NCBI GenBank assembly: GCA_002633025.1
Contig: NMRB01000235.1
Coordinates: 401,627-465,626, forward strand
Reading direction: 5' to 3'
DNA from: Notospermus geniculatus
Taxonomy: Eukaryota > Nemertea > Pilidiophora > Heteronemertea > Lineidae
Length of the DNA stretch: 64,000 nt
The notes under the pieces were generated by a model. That model did no database searches. It was not told where the DNA came from and saw only the letters and a list, made by a program, of their open reading frames with translations. Positions 1 through 9,941 of this stretch are shown here, piece after piece (the first letter of the stretch is position 1; each line of letters opens with the position of its first letter). The position numbers and the translations under genes are program-made.

Positions 1-501
1 ATGTTTTTAACATGTTCACGGACAAGACAATGAATAATAACATGTGTTTTTGATGGGTGCAATGCATACTTAAGTTGAAATCTTGAATAGTTATGCTAAA
101 TTTATTGATGTAGTAAATAGTTATGCTAAATTTACTGATGTAGTAACTCATCTCTACGAATGCGTAATGTACATTGTAATAAGCCATTTCATTATAAAGT
201 TGACACACAGAAGTTCAGGACTATTCGCACATCGGACTGGGAGGTGCGACGACGGAAAGACGAAGGTAAGGACAAAATTCTAAGTTTTCACAAGTCCTTT
301 TTTCCATAGTAGGTTGCAATGAAACCCAGGGAACTTCGGCAGACAAATTCACTGTCTCCGGTCCTCGTTGATGATTCTATACTAAGGTCGAGTAGCTCAT
401 TTTTTGTTGCAAGTAACCGCTCATACCCGTCATTTATAATGATTGTTTTAGGCTGATGTTCATGCCCAGGGACTAAAAGCCTTGAACTGGATAAACGATA
501 A

Positions 502-623
502 TGGGTGATATGAATAAAGACGAGCAAATGCTTTTACTTCAGATTTGTACAGCATTGTCCTGTGCATTTGTGTTGCAAAATTCATGCTTTAAAGCATTTA
601 CTAGTCTTTATTCATATGGCCCA
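502..623. mobile_element. Hairpin MITE, family A (copy 1)
   Basis: A near-palindromic element of about 120 bp. One end reads TGGGTGATATGAATAAAGAC and the other is its diverged complement, with AGCAAATGCTTTTACTTNA inside each arm. Four further copies lie at 5723, 5938, 12030 and 13667. It has no coding capacity and is presumably a non-autonomous DNA transposon. Confidence 0.8.
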
Positions 624-935
624 TTGTATATTCGAGAGTTAAGATTTTCTAGTAAAAGCTTTATTTCAACCGTATCACGAAGTCTGTAAAGTAGGCAAGC
701 AGATTTTTAACTTGAAAGGCCAACATAATTTATACAAACTGGGTAGAAATCGTTTACTTTGGTGAAAAATAAACCCGAAAGAATACAGGATCAAAGACAG
801 GGACACGTTTAGTGCTTTCACTGCCAAGGTAGGCTGCATTCTGTTAAATTTGAAAAAAAATGTACACGTAGGGCGAACGAAAACAGTTAGCAACCATGCA
901 GTAGTTGGCCACAAATTGATACTCCACCCTTTGCG

Positions 936-1456
936 CCAGTGGTGCGTAGACTCGGGACCCAGTCGTTGTGTCGCTCCGGCCGCCGCACTAACTCCACAAA
1001 CGACTGGGAAAGCAAGCTGCAAAATCAGCGGCTAGCGTACCGACAACAACAACTGCCATCTCGACCTAGGGGAAATCTGGCACACTTTTGATTGGTTGTT
1101 ATTGATGAAATTTACCAGAGCCTCTCGCCCGTCTAGAATCTTTTCAAAGTCGCTAGCAGGATATTTTTTTATCCGTAAGTACTGCTTATCGTACACAGCA
1201 TCGAACTTGGGTACGAGGATACCGTCCTTGGCCTCGAAAAAAGTTCCGAAATATAATCAGCTGATTTGAATCTTGCAACGAGCAGACGACGGCCGTTGAA
1301 GACGCAGTTTCTGATTGGCTGAACTCATTCACATTCGTTGTTGTTGTCGGTACGCTAGCCGCTGATTTTGCAGCTTGCTTTCCCAGTCGTTTGTGGAGTG
1401 TAGTGCGGCGGCCGGAGCGACACAACGACTGGGTCCCGAGTCTAGTGGAGCGTGGC
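936..1456. repeat. Inverted repeat, about 120-bp arms, about 280-bp spacer
   Basis: The arm at about 936-1056 (containing GACTCGGGACCCAGTCGTTG and CAGCGGCTAGCGTACCGAC) is the near-perfect reverse complement of the arm at about 1338-1456. The spacer shows no gene. Open frames over the arms (about 850-1035 and 1186-1479) are products of the repeat. It is likely a foldback transposon. Confidence 0.8.
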
Positions 1457-2498
1457 CGACGAACAAATATCATTGTCAATAATTTGTCCCAAATCTAAGT
1501 TCTGTACCACACTTAATCCCGGACAGCCCCAAAATACCGTTTGTTAGTTTCTTCAACAGTGCTTTTTGAATTTTATGTCGCAAGGCAGCTCCTTGCCCCT
1601 TCGTTAGTCACCCCTCCTCACACCGGATCATCGTATTATAATATGCAGATTGGCAACAATTGAAATGCACATGTTGAACATGTTTTAGACAAAACCAGGT
1701 GCCGATCACTGGGTGTCAGTATTATGATGATGATATTGTTCAAGTTGTAGGATTAGAATATTGAACACGTGTATTCTCATTTATTATATCCATATATTCA
1801 TGATAATTCCATATATTATATCATGCATAGTGATGTATGTTTATGGTTTACTAGTTTGTTAAGTTTCATGGGTACATGATCACAATCCATATCATATTAC
1901 AAAGTAAAATAGATGTACCCACAGGGTAACCCATCATATCAGCGACCCGTGATATGATGGCGCAAAGTACATGTACTATGTCGGTTTGTTCCTTAACACC
2001 GCCCTTACGTCAGTTATCATTAACTGAATCGTTAATCATGTTATCTCGCCGGTGTCGAAGAAGTTATGGATAAATTTATTATTATAATTATTGACTGAAA
2101 AAAATTATATCCTAAATCTGAAATAAATGTATTTATTAGAAAGATTAAAGGACACGTCTTCAATATTCTGCATAAATTTTAAATCACTTTAAAACATTTA
2201 ACTCAGGTCAGTATTGTTAAGATTTCGCTTAAAAACCCATTATTATTTGTCATATACAACTTGCACATGTACTACATGTAACTGGCTGATGGGTATGGCG
2301 GTAGTAAAAGAATGGTGGATTTGATAAGAGGCAACAAACTTGAAATCTTATGTTGCTCAGTCAGTGTGATGATGGAATCATGATTGGATACTGCTCCCGC
2401 AGGTATATCGCAATGACAAACCTACCAACAAAAAATAATAGATAATTTATTTTATTTTTATCTATTTTGCCGCCAAATATTCCTTTCTTTTTTTCTAG
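1457..2498. other. AT-rich non-coding stretch upstream of the secreted-protein gene
   Basis: No convincing exon or repeat was seen. It should contain the promoter and possibly a 5' untranslated exon of the gene starting at 2508, because a pyrimidine tract ending TTTTTTCTAG stops at 2498, ten bases before its ATG. Only AT-rich TATA-like runs (about 2440-2465) are visible; no specific site can be assigned. Confidence 0.4.
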
Positions 2499-2507
2499 AA
2501 AAACAAA

Positions 2508-5500
2508 ATGGGGAAAATAACGATCATAGCGCTGTTAGCGGTCGTTATTTGCCTAAATGTAATTGGAATCGACGGCCACTTCCGTAAGTGTACATCAGAA
2601 TTTTCGATGGTAATGTTCTGAGGGGCATTATATGGACCTTTCCACTCAAAACTGAACTTCGCCCCGTGAAAATAATGTCTTCGAAAACTTTGCGGTTTCC
2701 TTACACAAAAAAAATGATATTTTGTTTAAAAGAAATTATTCCAAAGTCGTCTCCGAATATTTGGCAAATTTTCGACCCTAATCGGGGTCTTCCTCAGGCG
2801 CTATATAGAAGAGATCCCAGAGGTGAATGAGCTAGAACCTAATGATGGAAAGTTCTAGCTCATCGTTGTGTTCTAGGAAGACCCTGATTAGGGTCGAAAA
2901 TTTGCTAAATATTCGGAGAGGACTTTCCGATTTATTGTATACCGTGTGTCGTTTTGTGCTCTTTTTTGGATATCAAGAAATTATTCCGCTGCCAATAAGT
3001 GCGAGGCGCGAAATCATCCGCAACTGTATAAACGGGTTGCCCTCCAACTTCGTTCAGATGGAAATAATACGAGTACAAATCAGCAAGGCGGGCACAGTGA
3101 GGAAATTTAGCAATTTAGCCTCCAAGTATATACATGTACATGTACTCAGTGTGTGCATTTATCGATACGCCGACCACACTAATAAGATATTTTGACACGT
3201 CTTTCTTTAAGGACATCATCATAGGCATCACGGACACCGCCACGGACACAGAGTTGGTTGGCACCACGGACACCGCCATGGACACAGAGTTGGCTACCGC
3301 CACGGACACCGCCACGGACACAGAGTTGGTTGGCGATTCGGACACCGCCACGGACACAGAGTTGGTTGGCACTTTGGTCATCGGTGGCACTGGTGGTTCA
3401 GACATCATAAACGTGGACGTCGTGCCTGGGCTATGTGGCTCAGATTTCACAGACGACACAGACACCGTACCCTACACTGGTGGCTGAGACATCATAAAGT
3501 CGGCCGCATGGCCTGGGGCTGGTGGCACAGACGTCATCATGGACGTGGGGTGCATTGGTGGTTCAGACATCGTAAACAGGGACGCCGTGCCTGGCGTATG
3601 TGGCTCAAATTTCACACACTCCACAGACACCGTACCCTTCACTGGTGGCTAAGGCATCATAAAATCGGTCGCATAGCCTGGGGCTGGTGGCACGGACATA
3701 AGATCCACGTCGGACGTCCGCACGGTAAGTCATGTTTCACTACTGACCTAATTTGACTAACCTACGTTCCGGATATGTTCAGAGCTATCACCCATATCAT
3801 AGCCTGTACGTTGACCTAGACTGCCATCTGAAGAACGATGAAAACAAGCCTTGGCACTCCTTCCCGCGGAAATGGAGAGTATCGCTAACAAGGGAATTTG
3901 TTGAATGAGTTTCCTGTCCGGTACATGTACGTTGGTACATGTACATGTAACACCGTCATAATTGTTTTTCAGTTCATGTTACGCCACCAGCAGTCGGAGG
4001 TGGTGCCGTAACTCTGCCAGCGGCAATAATTCCTCCAGTGAAGGTGCCAGGCGGTGCTACAGTGACAGTAACGAATCCAAAACCCGAGGTCACAGTTGAA
4101 GGTGGTGAAAATGTTGGCGGCGGCGGGACTACCACTACTGTTGTCACCGAACCTGAAACTGGCGGTGGCGGTGGTACTGTTGTCACTGGAGGCGGCGGTT
4201 AGTGATATATTCAAGATCTGTTTTTTTGCATAGGTTTTTCTTGAAAGAGATATTTTGACTCATTGAAAACTCCGTAGAATTTCGTATCGTATCGTATGAA
4301 TCCTGCGAGTAAACTTATTGTCAAAATGTATCGTTGATGTGGTACTACAAGAAAATTATCACCGGGCCTATAACATACATGTAGATGTATTTTGTATGTC
4401 TTCATTCGTATTGATAGTAAACATACAGTAAGTCGTCTCCGAATTTTGCAAATTTTCGACCCCAACCTGGCTCTTCCTTAGGTTGGGGTAGAAAATTTGC
4501 AAAATTCGGAGACGACTTATGTTTACTATCATTTTGTATGTCGTTTTTTTGTGTTCTATGTTGGATACCTTTTCATTCATATTTTATCTAAATCACTGAC
4601 GGATTTCTGTTTTCAATCTTGGTACTACAGGTGGCGGTGGATTTACAGTGGGAGGTCATTTTGCGATCGATATGTTCGGAGGTAGCTGCCCAGTTGGTAG
4701 CATCAAGAAGGGAGACACGGAGTGCGAGAGTAAGTAATGACGAGGCTGTTTCATTGGACCTTTTATGAAGGATCGACGGTGTATTATTCACCCGCTATGA
4801 CGTCAGTGCTTCTGTCGCTAGTGTCCCCTGCATTGTTTGGAAGCGCATCAATCAGATTGCAGCGTCAATGGGTGAGGTTAAATCATTTAGTTATCAGGTA
4901 GGCCTATAGTTACAGTTATAGTTACATGTTTAGTTAACCTGAACCCTGATAACCAGAGCTCGTGTCAGCTACTGGTTAAGTGCCAGTCAACACCTGGTTA
5001 ACAGCAAGTTTACTACATGTAGCAGTTAACAGATCATAAACTATAGGGAATCCTCATTGGAAATCTCCGCAGATTTGGAAGTGATTCCTTGAATCCTGTG
5101 TGTTGCTGTAGGTACGGTTCTCCGCAGCCCATTTGCCTAAGCATGACTGCCGCAGCTTGCAGCATTGGAACGAACAACATGGCTGCCTTCTTTTCCACAA
5201 TTCTCCTTAACTAAAACATTTGACCACCCACCCAGTTAACTAATAGTTAACGGCTAGGCGTTAAGATAACTGCTGTACATTTTGTAATGCAAAGTCCAGA
5301 ACTAAACTGTGTCATCATCAAATCGCGGATTGTTCTGTCAGCAGTGTATTGTTGGAGCACATCAGCAGACAGGCAAGAGCTACGTTTACACTGGTTCACC
5401 AACAGAACAACTGTTACATTGCTGCGCTGTAGAGGAAGTCGGTCTTAGTACTTGATGCGATGTTCTCCTGTCATCCTGCCGCCTGCATTGTTAGTCTCCG

Positions 5501-6813
5501 CTCATTGCACGTCCTGATACATTACGGTTTCGAATCCACCCTGAGCCACACGGATTAATCATCCCTGACTCAATGTCCATCGCATGGGACAGTAAGCAGT
5601 GATTCCTTGTGCCTTGTACCTTTGCTATGGCAAGCATGAAAGTCCCCGACCAAGTGAGATACATCTGTAGCTTGAGATGCCCTCTTCCAAATTCATCAGG
5701 ACCCTGATGGGAAAATCTACAATGGGTCATTTGATTAATGACGAGAAAATGTTTTTACATCTTGTAAAGCACTGCCTAGTGCATTATTCCAAAATTCAAG
5801 TAAAAGAATTTACTAGTCTTTATTCGTATGTTCTATTGTAAATACAATTGCACCTGGCATGTTTTGAGATACCGATGGAACAGCAGTGGAATTCTACATC
5901 GATTCGAATGGCTCATTGGTGATGAAGGTTACCACAGTGGGTGATATTCATAAAAGCTAGCAAATGCTTTTCCTTCAAGTTTTGTAGTACATTCACATTG
6001 GACCTCGCTGTGCAAATCTTAAGGAAAAGCATTTGCTAACTTTTATAAACACCAGCCAACTTGACTTTATGTTCCTTTATGTTTGCTTTCAGTAACAAGC
6101 ACTGACCTGTTCCTTCCGTGGTGTAAGTAGATTAATCAGAAAATCATTTCTGTTGTTTATTTTTCTGTCTGTTCATTCGCTAATTCCTGTGCTGTGATTG
6201 GTTGGTTACAAAGAATTACTAGCGTCTAGACATAAATTCGAATAAATGACTGTCATATCCATAATTCAGATGGTTCACTTCGCCTACCATAGCTGTTAAA
6301 TAGTAATGAAACTACCGGTACTCTTATGTGAATAATAACAAAACAGATGGAAAGGATGAGGTGAGTCTGTACATGTAAATTGTTCATATTCACTTTTTTA
6401 ATTGTATCCCTTTTTCTGTTTATAGTGAAGGTCAATGCAGCGAAATATGGTATGTATTGTTGATTCCTGGCATAAGTCGTACAAGAAATTCATTCCTAAC
6501 ATGCCCACAATTTAAAGTTTGATGCGAGCACTTTGGGTTGGCAATTTCAAAACAGTCTCGGGTCACTTAAGCTCTCTGCGGTACTGCTTAGAGTCTTAAA
6601 GCGCTCAAAGCACTCAGCAGCCTAGCCAAAACCTTTCTGTCATCTATATGGCGTGCCCATCCTGATCATTTTGAATGTCGACGTCCAGGAGAAGCTCATC
6701 GGTGCATCAGTGTCCTAATTTTGTAACATTTTTTTTTCTCGATTCATGGAGAATATTAATAAAACTGTTTCTCTTTTTCAGGGGTTGAATATCACGTATC
6801 CGCAGTCGCATAG
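2508..6813 (+). CDS. Small secreted Gly/Thr/Val-rich protein, six exons (161 aa), optional His/Trp-rich exon (332 aa)
   Basis: Exons: 2508-2583, 3973-4197, 4631-4729, 6093-6122, 6426-6449, 6782-6813. Every intron is phase 1 with GT/AG ends (donors GTAAGT, GTTAGT, GTAAGT, GTAAGT, GTATGT), and the sum is 486 nt, exactly 162 codons with stop TAG. The ATG has a good context (AACAAAATGG). Residues 1-22 form a signal peptide: MGK, then a hydrophobic run TIIALLAVVICLNVIG. The mature protein begins near GHF, then a Val/Pro/Thr/Gly segment with runs of Gly (seven in a row across the exon 2/3 junction). A short part follows with the only two mature cysteines (GGSCPVGSIKKGDTEC), then a tail ending EYHVSAVA. 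Exons 4 and 5 are microexons of 30 and 24 nt. Failure to splice exon 4 would end the protein at WCK-stop. I do not recognise the family. A matrix, adhesive, cuticle-like or defence role is possible but unproven. Introns hold MITEs and a SINE. Confidence 0.75.
2744..2925. mobile_element. Hairpin MITE, family C (copy in intron 1)
   Basis: The left end AAGTCGTCTCCGAATATTTG and right end CGGAGAGGACTT are inverted, with GACCCTAATC and GATTAGGGTC further in. The inner part forms a second small dyad around AGCTAGAAC / GTTCTAGCT. A shorter relative lies in intron 2 at 4411-4531. Confidence 0.75.
3212..3724 (+). CDS. Candidate cassette exon: His/Arg/Gly/Trp-rich repeat domain (171 codons)
   Basis: It lies in intron 1 of the secreted-protein gene. 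A pyrimidine-rich acceptor (GTCTTTCTTTAAG) ends at 3211, with a branch-like CTAAT about 30 bases upstream. The donor at 3725 is GTAAGT. Length is 513 nt, so it enters and leaves in phase 1 exactly like its neighbours and would keep the reading frame. The frame is closed immediately upstream by a TAA within the acceptor. The product starts RHHHRHHGHRHGHRVGW. It has four 12-residue units of the type HGHRHGHRVGW (36-bp DNA period, exact), then two 55-residue units (165-bp period, exact) with WWFRH, RAWxMW, HRHRTLHWWLRHHK and AWGWWH. By hand count it has about 46 His and 22 Trp, many Arg, no Cys and no Asp or Glu. The repeat lengths being multiples of three argues for translation. Function is unknown: metal binding, adhesion or cationic antimicrobial action are possibilities. 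It could instead be an unspliced intronic minisatellite. Confidence 0.6.
4411..4531. mobile_element. Hairpin MITE, family C (copy in intron 2)
   Basis: A strong palindrome running from TTGATAGTAAACAT to ATGTTTACTATCA, with AGTCGTCTCCGAATTTTGC on both arms and a short loop around CTGGCTCTTCCTTAGG. The flanking TTTTGTATGTC on both sides may be a target duplication. Confidence 0.8.
5496..5712 (+). mobile_element. tRNA-derived SINE, family 1 (decayed copy)
   Basis: The B-box-like GGTTTCGAATCC near 5526 is followed by a body (GGGACAGTAAGC, CCTTGTACCTTTG, CCAAGTGAGATACAT). That body matches, in order, the better copy at 49750-49985. It lies in intron 3 of the secreted-protein gene, same strand. 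Confidence 0.65.
5723..5835. mobile_element. Hairpin MITE, family A (copy 2, diverged)
   Basis: It begins TGGGTCATTTGATTAATGAC and ends with ACTAGTCTTTATTCGTATG, matching the family A ends at 502 and 13667. The right terminus is poorly preserved. Confidence 0.6.
5938..6058. mobile_element. Hairpin MITE, family A (copy 3)
   Basis: TGGGTGATATTCATAAAAGC on the left pairs with TTTTATAAACACCAGCCA on the right, with AGCAAATGCTTTTCCTT and its complement inside. It ends about 35 bases upstream of the 30-nt microexon. Confidence 0.75.
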
Positions 6814-6898
6814 ACGAGTTGAGGAGATTCTATGAGGATAGATGAAAATTTATCGTCTGGTATATGCCAATTTACATGTATGTACCCAAAGATCAAGA

Positions 6899-6904
6899 AA
6901 TAAA
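6899..6904 (+). terminator. Poly(A) signal AATAAA of the secreted-protein gene
   Basis: A canonical AATAAA lies 86 bases after the stop codon at 6811-6813, giving a short 3' untranslated region, which is expected for a gene of this size. It supports the end of the model. Confidence 0.65.
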
Positions 6905-7148
6905 AGATGATGAACCCAATTTTTCGACTTCGATATCTTTCTTATCATCCTTTTTATCATCTTGAGTAACCAAAAATGTCCACTGCAAAGACTGACGGGA
7001 TGCGCATTCGCATGAGTGTCATGATGGGCTGAACGGCAGAACCCCACAGGGTCCGCCATTTTAAGACAGCAGAAGCGTTTTGCCCAGTTTCACCTTGTTT
7101 ATCAGAGATCTGAATGGTGACTTAATGGGCGTACTGGCGACATTAGAA

Positions 7149-7296
7149 GGGAGGTTTAGAAATCAAACGATAAACGTAAATTTTACGACAAGTTATTTTT
7201 CATACTACACATGAACCAGATTTTATATTGCATTTTCGGTACAAAAATAACATTGTCGCTAGCGTTTTCGTTTATCGTTTGATTTCTAATCATCCC
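7149..7296. mobile_element. Hairpin MITE, family B (complete copy)
   Basis: The termini GGGAGGTTTAGAAATCAAAC and GTTTGATTTCTAATCATCCC are inverted, with the core AACCAGATTTTATATTGCAT and TTCGGTACAAAAATAAC. Other copies lie at 34896-35043 and, split by an insertion, at 42947-43129 plus 48070-48101. Confidence 0.8.
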
Positions 7297-8062
7297 TAAA
7301 GGCCTGCTTTATGGTGCACAGATCAAATTTCACTTTCCAGTTTCTCAACACGACCCTCGAAACGGTCTGAAAGCTCGGATCTTGGCGTTGCTATTGCACT
7401 TTTGATGTTCCAGTATTCCTATGACGGGTTTGCACAGTCACGCGATCGTCGCGATGGGGCCGGTGTGGTCTCGAACGGGACAGTCAAGGTCAGCAAAACT
7501 CGAGAGAAAAAAACAACGAAACTGGGCAATTTCACACTCTGGACCTGCCACTTCTCGACAAATGTTTCACAAGATTATCAATTACTTTTTCTTCTCGGTA
7601 TGATGCAACAATGATGAATGTGAAGAATTCTTGTTAATACATGTAGCTTCCAAGCTAGAATACATCCATCTTGTCCAAACAAGGCCATCGACTGCGTCTG
7701 GATGGCCGCTAGGCCAGATAGACTGATGAGAATCAGATGGAATACATCAGGAAACCCTAGTTATGAGTCCTCAATCACTGCCAAGGACACTTGTTGCGTG
7801 GAATTGTCCATGTCTTGTCCAGTTCATCAAACACAACGGGACTCTATCAGACATCTAAAGGATGATGTAACATGCTGATGTAGGCATGATCATGCTGGCG
7901 GCAGGTCGTGAACCAGTCAGCGTCATTGTTATGCCCACATCATTCTTTGTTTTTTCCAAAAGCTACGTTATTTACTCGCAACACTATTTCTTATGCGAGG
8001 GTCCGTGGGTTCTAGTCTGGTAGGAAGCTATGTCTTTCACCTTGGAAACCTGTACAGAGTTC
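7297..8062. other. No gene recognised
   Basis: Unique-looking sequence. An open frame at 7402-7614 has no splice context or recognisable motif, and I do not call it. Confidence 0.4.
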
Positions 8063-8196
8063 AAGAGATCACACGCTAACGATAACGCTTACGTTAGCGC
8101 TATTTCTTGCAATTGTAAATGTTTATCATGTACAAAAAATATCGTCAACCTAAATGTTACCATTAGCGTGTGATCGCCTAAACTCCCTAATAGTTC
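8063..8196. mobile_element. Hairpin element related to family B ends
   Basis: AGAGATCACACGCTAACGATAAC on the left is matched by GTTACCATTAGCGTGTGATCGCC on the right around an AT-rich centre. The outer GGGAGTTTAGGCGATCA resembles the GGGAGGTTTAGAAATCA end of family B. Confidence 0.6.
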
Positions 8197-8879
8197 ATGT
8201 CCAACACGATTTCTCAAAAATTCAATATAACGCTTTATTCTTCGGCTGAACACCTTCAAAACAACAACTTACAAATTCGTACAATGGAGGTCCAACTGAA
8301 ACATAACACAACTCTCTTTCTAAAATTAGGTGCACAACAGAAAGCTACGAGTGAAGGGCAATGATCAGTTTTCAATACCAATCGGCATTTCTTATGATTG
8401 CGTCCACGCTATTCAAAATCTAAACAGGGTCAAAGTTGAGGAAAGGGCCTGCGCATCTGACCAGGAATCAGACTGACTGCGCAGGCGGAAGTCAGCCTTG
8501 TTGGCAAAATGAAAGAGGATTTTACCCTTATTTCATCTCAAATATCAGTTTATTCAGGTAGGTCACAAATACACTTGATCAAATACTGTAGGAGAAGTGA
8601 ACCGTGTGTTCGTTAGACTACTGTCGTCACTAGCTAGCCCCCGAAAGACCTAAATTTTAGCCGTTCTTGTGAGAAATGTGGAAGGCAAATGGCGCCCCAT
8701 ATAACGGGTGATGCATAAAACCAGCTATCACAAACTTTGAAAGATGGCTCTTTCTGACACACATCCGATTTATGGCTCCTATACCCAGTTAACACCTAGA
8801 ACAATAGAAACAAGTTTTATCCGTAGGTTTTTATACCCTAGGAATCAAATGAGCTGATTCCTTTTGATCTGAGATGTTG

Positions 8880-9340
8880 GGGTCATGGTGATATCGACGT
8901 TCGATATCACAAAATTTGATATCTTGAGATAACTTGCCACACTGTCAACTGATCAACATGAAACACGTCTAAATTCATTCCTGCTAATCCAAGGACAGGA
9001 CTGTGTTAATACATGTATTCTCAGACTCATGTGTCCGGGTGATTGAGATATCATTAGATTTTGATATTTTCAAACTTGATAATTTGGTTGAGGTAGAGAC
9101 ATGATATCACCCATAATTAGGTTATTGAGGATGCCCATTTCGATTATGCAATGACCTTGATGATCAGGTCAAGGTCAAACTTGATACATGTAATTTAAAA
9201 TGGCTCTGTCTCTGTGGTAGCAAGGTTTGATAACACCTATATTTAGGTTATTTAGGATGCCGATTTCGATTATGCAATGACCCTGATGATCATAGGTCAA
9301 GGTCAAGTCAGAGGTCAAGGTCAAACTTCCCAAAGAACTG
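8880..9340. repeat. Dispersed repeat with tandem 'AATGACC..GATGATCAGGTCAAGGTCA' units
   Basis: Two units of about 140 bp share TTAGGTTATTNAGGATGCC, TTTCGATTATGCAATGACC and AGGTCAAGGTCAA (around 9117-9190 and 9245-9330). A related unit lies at about 45590-45660. It is typical of transposon-borne tandem repeats and no coding sequence was seen. Confidence 0.6.
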
Positions 9341-9626
9341 ATAAACAATGAAACTCACTGAACAGGAAGTGAATAGTATAACCTATAGTACGGTACAGTA
9401 GAGACCCCTATTATCGAGAGGTTGAACTATATTCCGGATTGCCCCATTCCACCAGGTCGAATACTTCAGCCTCGAACATTACATTCCTACGATCATGTCA
9501 CAATATTCTAGAAGGGGTGCTAGTCACAAGATTCGATATGTGGAAGCTGGAATCTTTAAACAGTAGGCCAAAGCACAGAAGCCACCCAGTACAGTGCTCC
9601 ACCTTTCCAAAGCTGTTTAGGCCATG

Positions 9627-9941
9627 TAAAAAAATAGTTGGTTAGCATCCTTCCACTCTCAATTTTCTGAGGAGGGCGGTAGTTTTTAAATTTTTTTTTG
9701 AGTTTGAGATGTATGTTACCATGGTAACCATGACAACCTGGGGGAAATTCCAAATGTAATAGGTGTGAATTGAAATAAAAACTATTTTCTGTCCTTTAAA
9801 ACTGTGTTGTTTTTAACTACAATTTTTTCACTCTTTTGGCGGTTTTTGAAAGGTTTTTTGAAAATAAAAATTAAACAATTTTTGAGGAGGGGTGATTTCA
9901 ATGGCGGGAGGGGATGCTAACCAACGTTTGTTTTACATGGC
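9627..9941. mobile_element. Foldback element with GGCCATGTAAAA ends
   Basis: Left GGCCATGTAAAAAAATAGTT then GGTTAGCATCC; right GATGCTAACCAACGTTTG then TTTTACATGGCC. It overlaps the start of the 1-kb tandem duplication, so its right part was duplicated again at about 10950-10990. Confidence 0.65.

Noticed and set aside
3115-3487. Open frames on both strands over the 36-bp repeats (Asp/Thr-rich plus-strand frame; Ser/Val-rich minus-strand frame)
   Set aside because: They are alternative registers of the same repeat. Only the His/Trp-rich frame is bounded by splice sites in the phase of the host gene and covers both repeat types.
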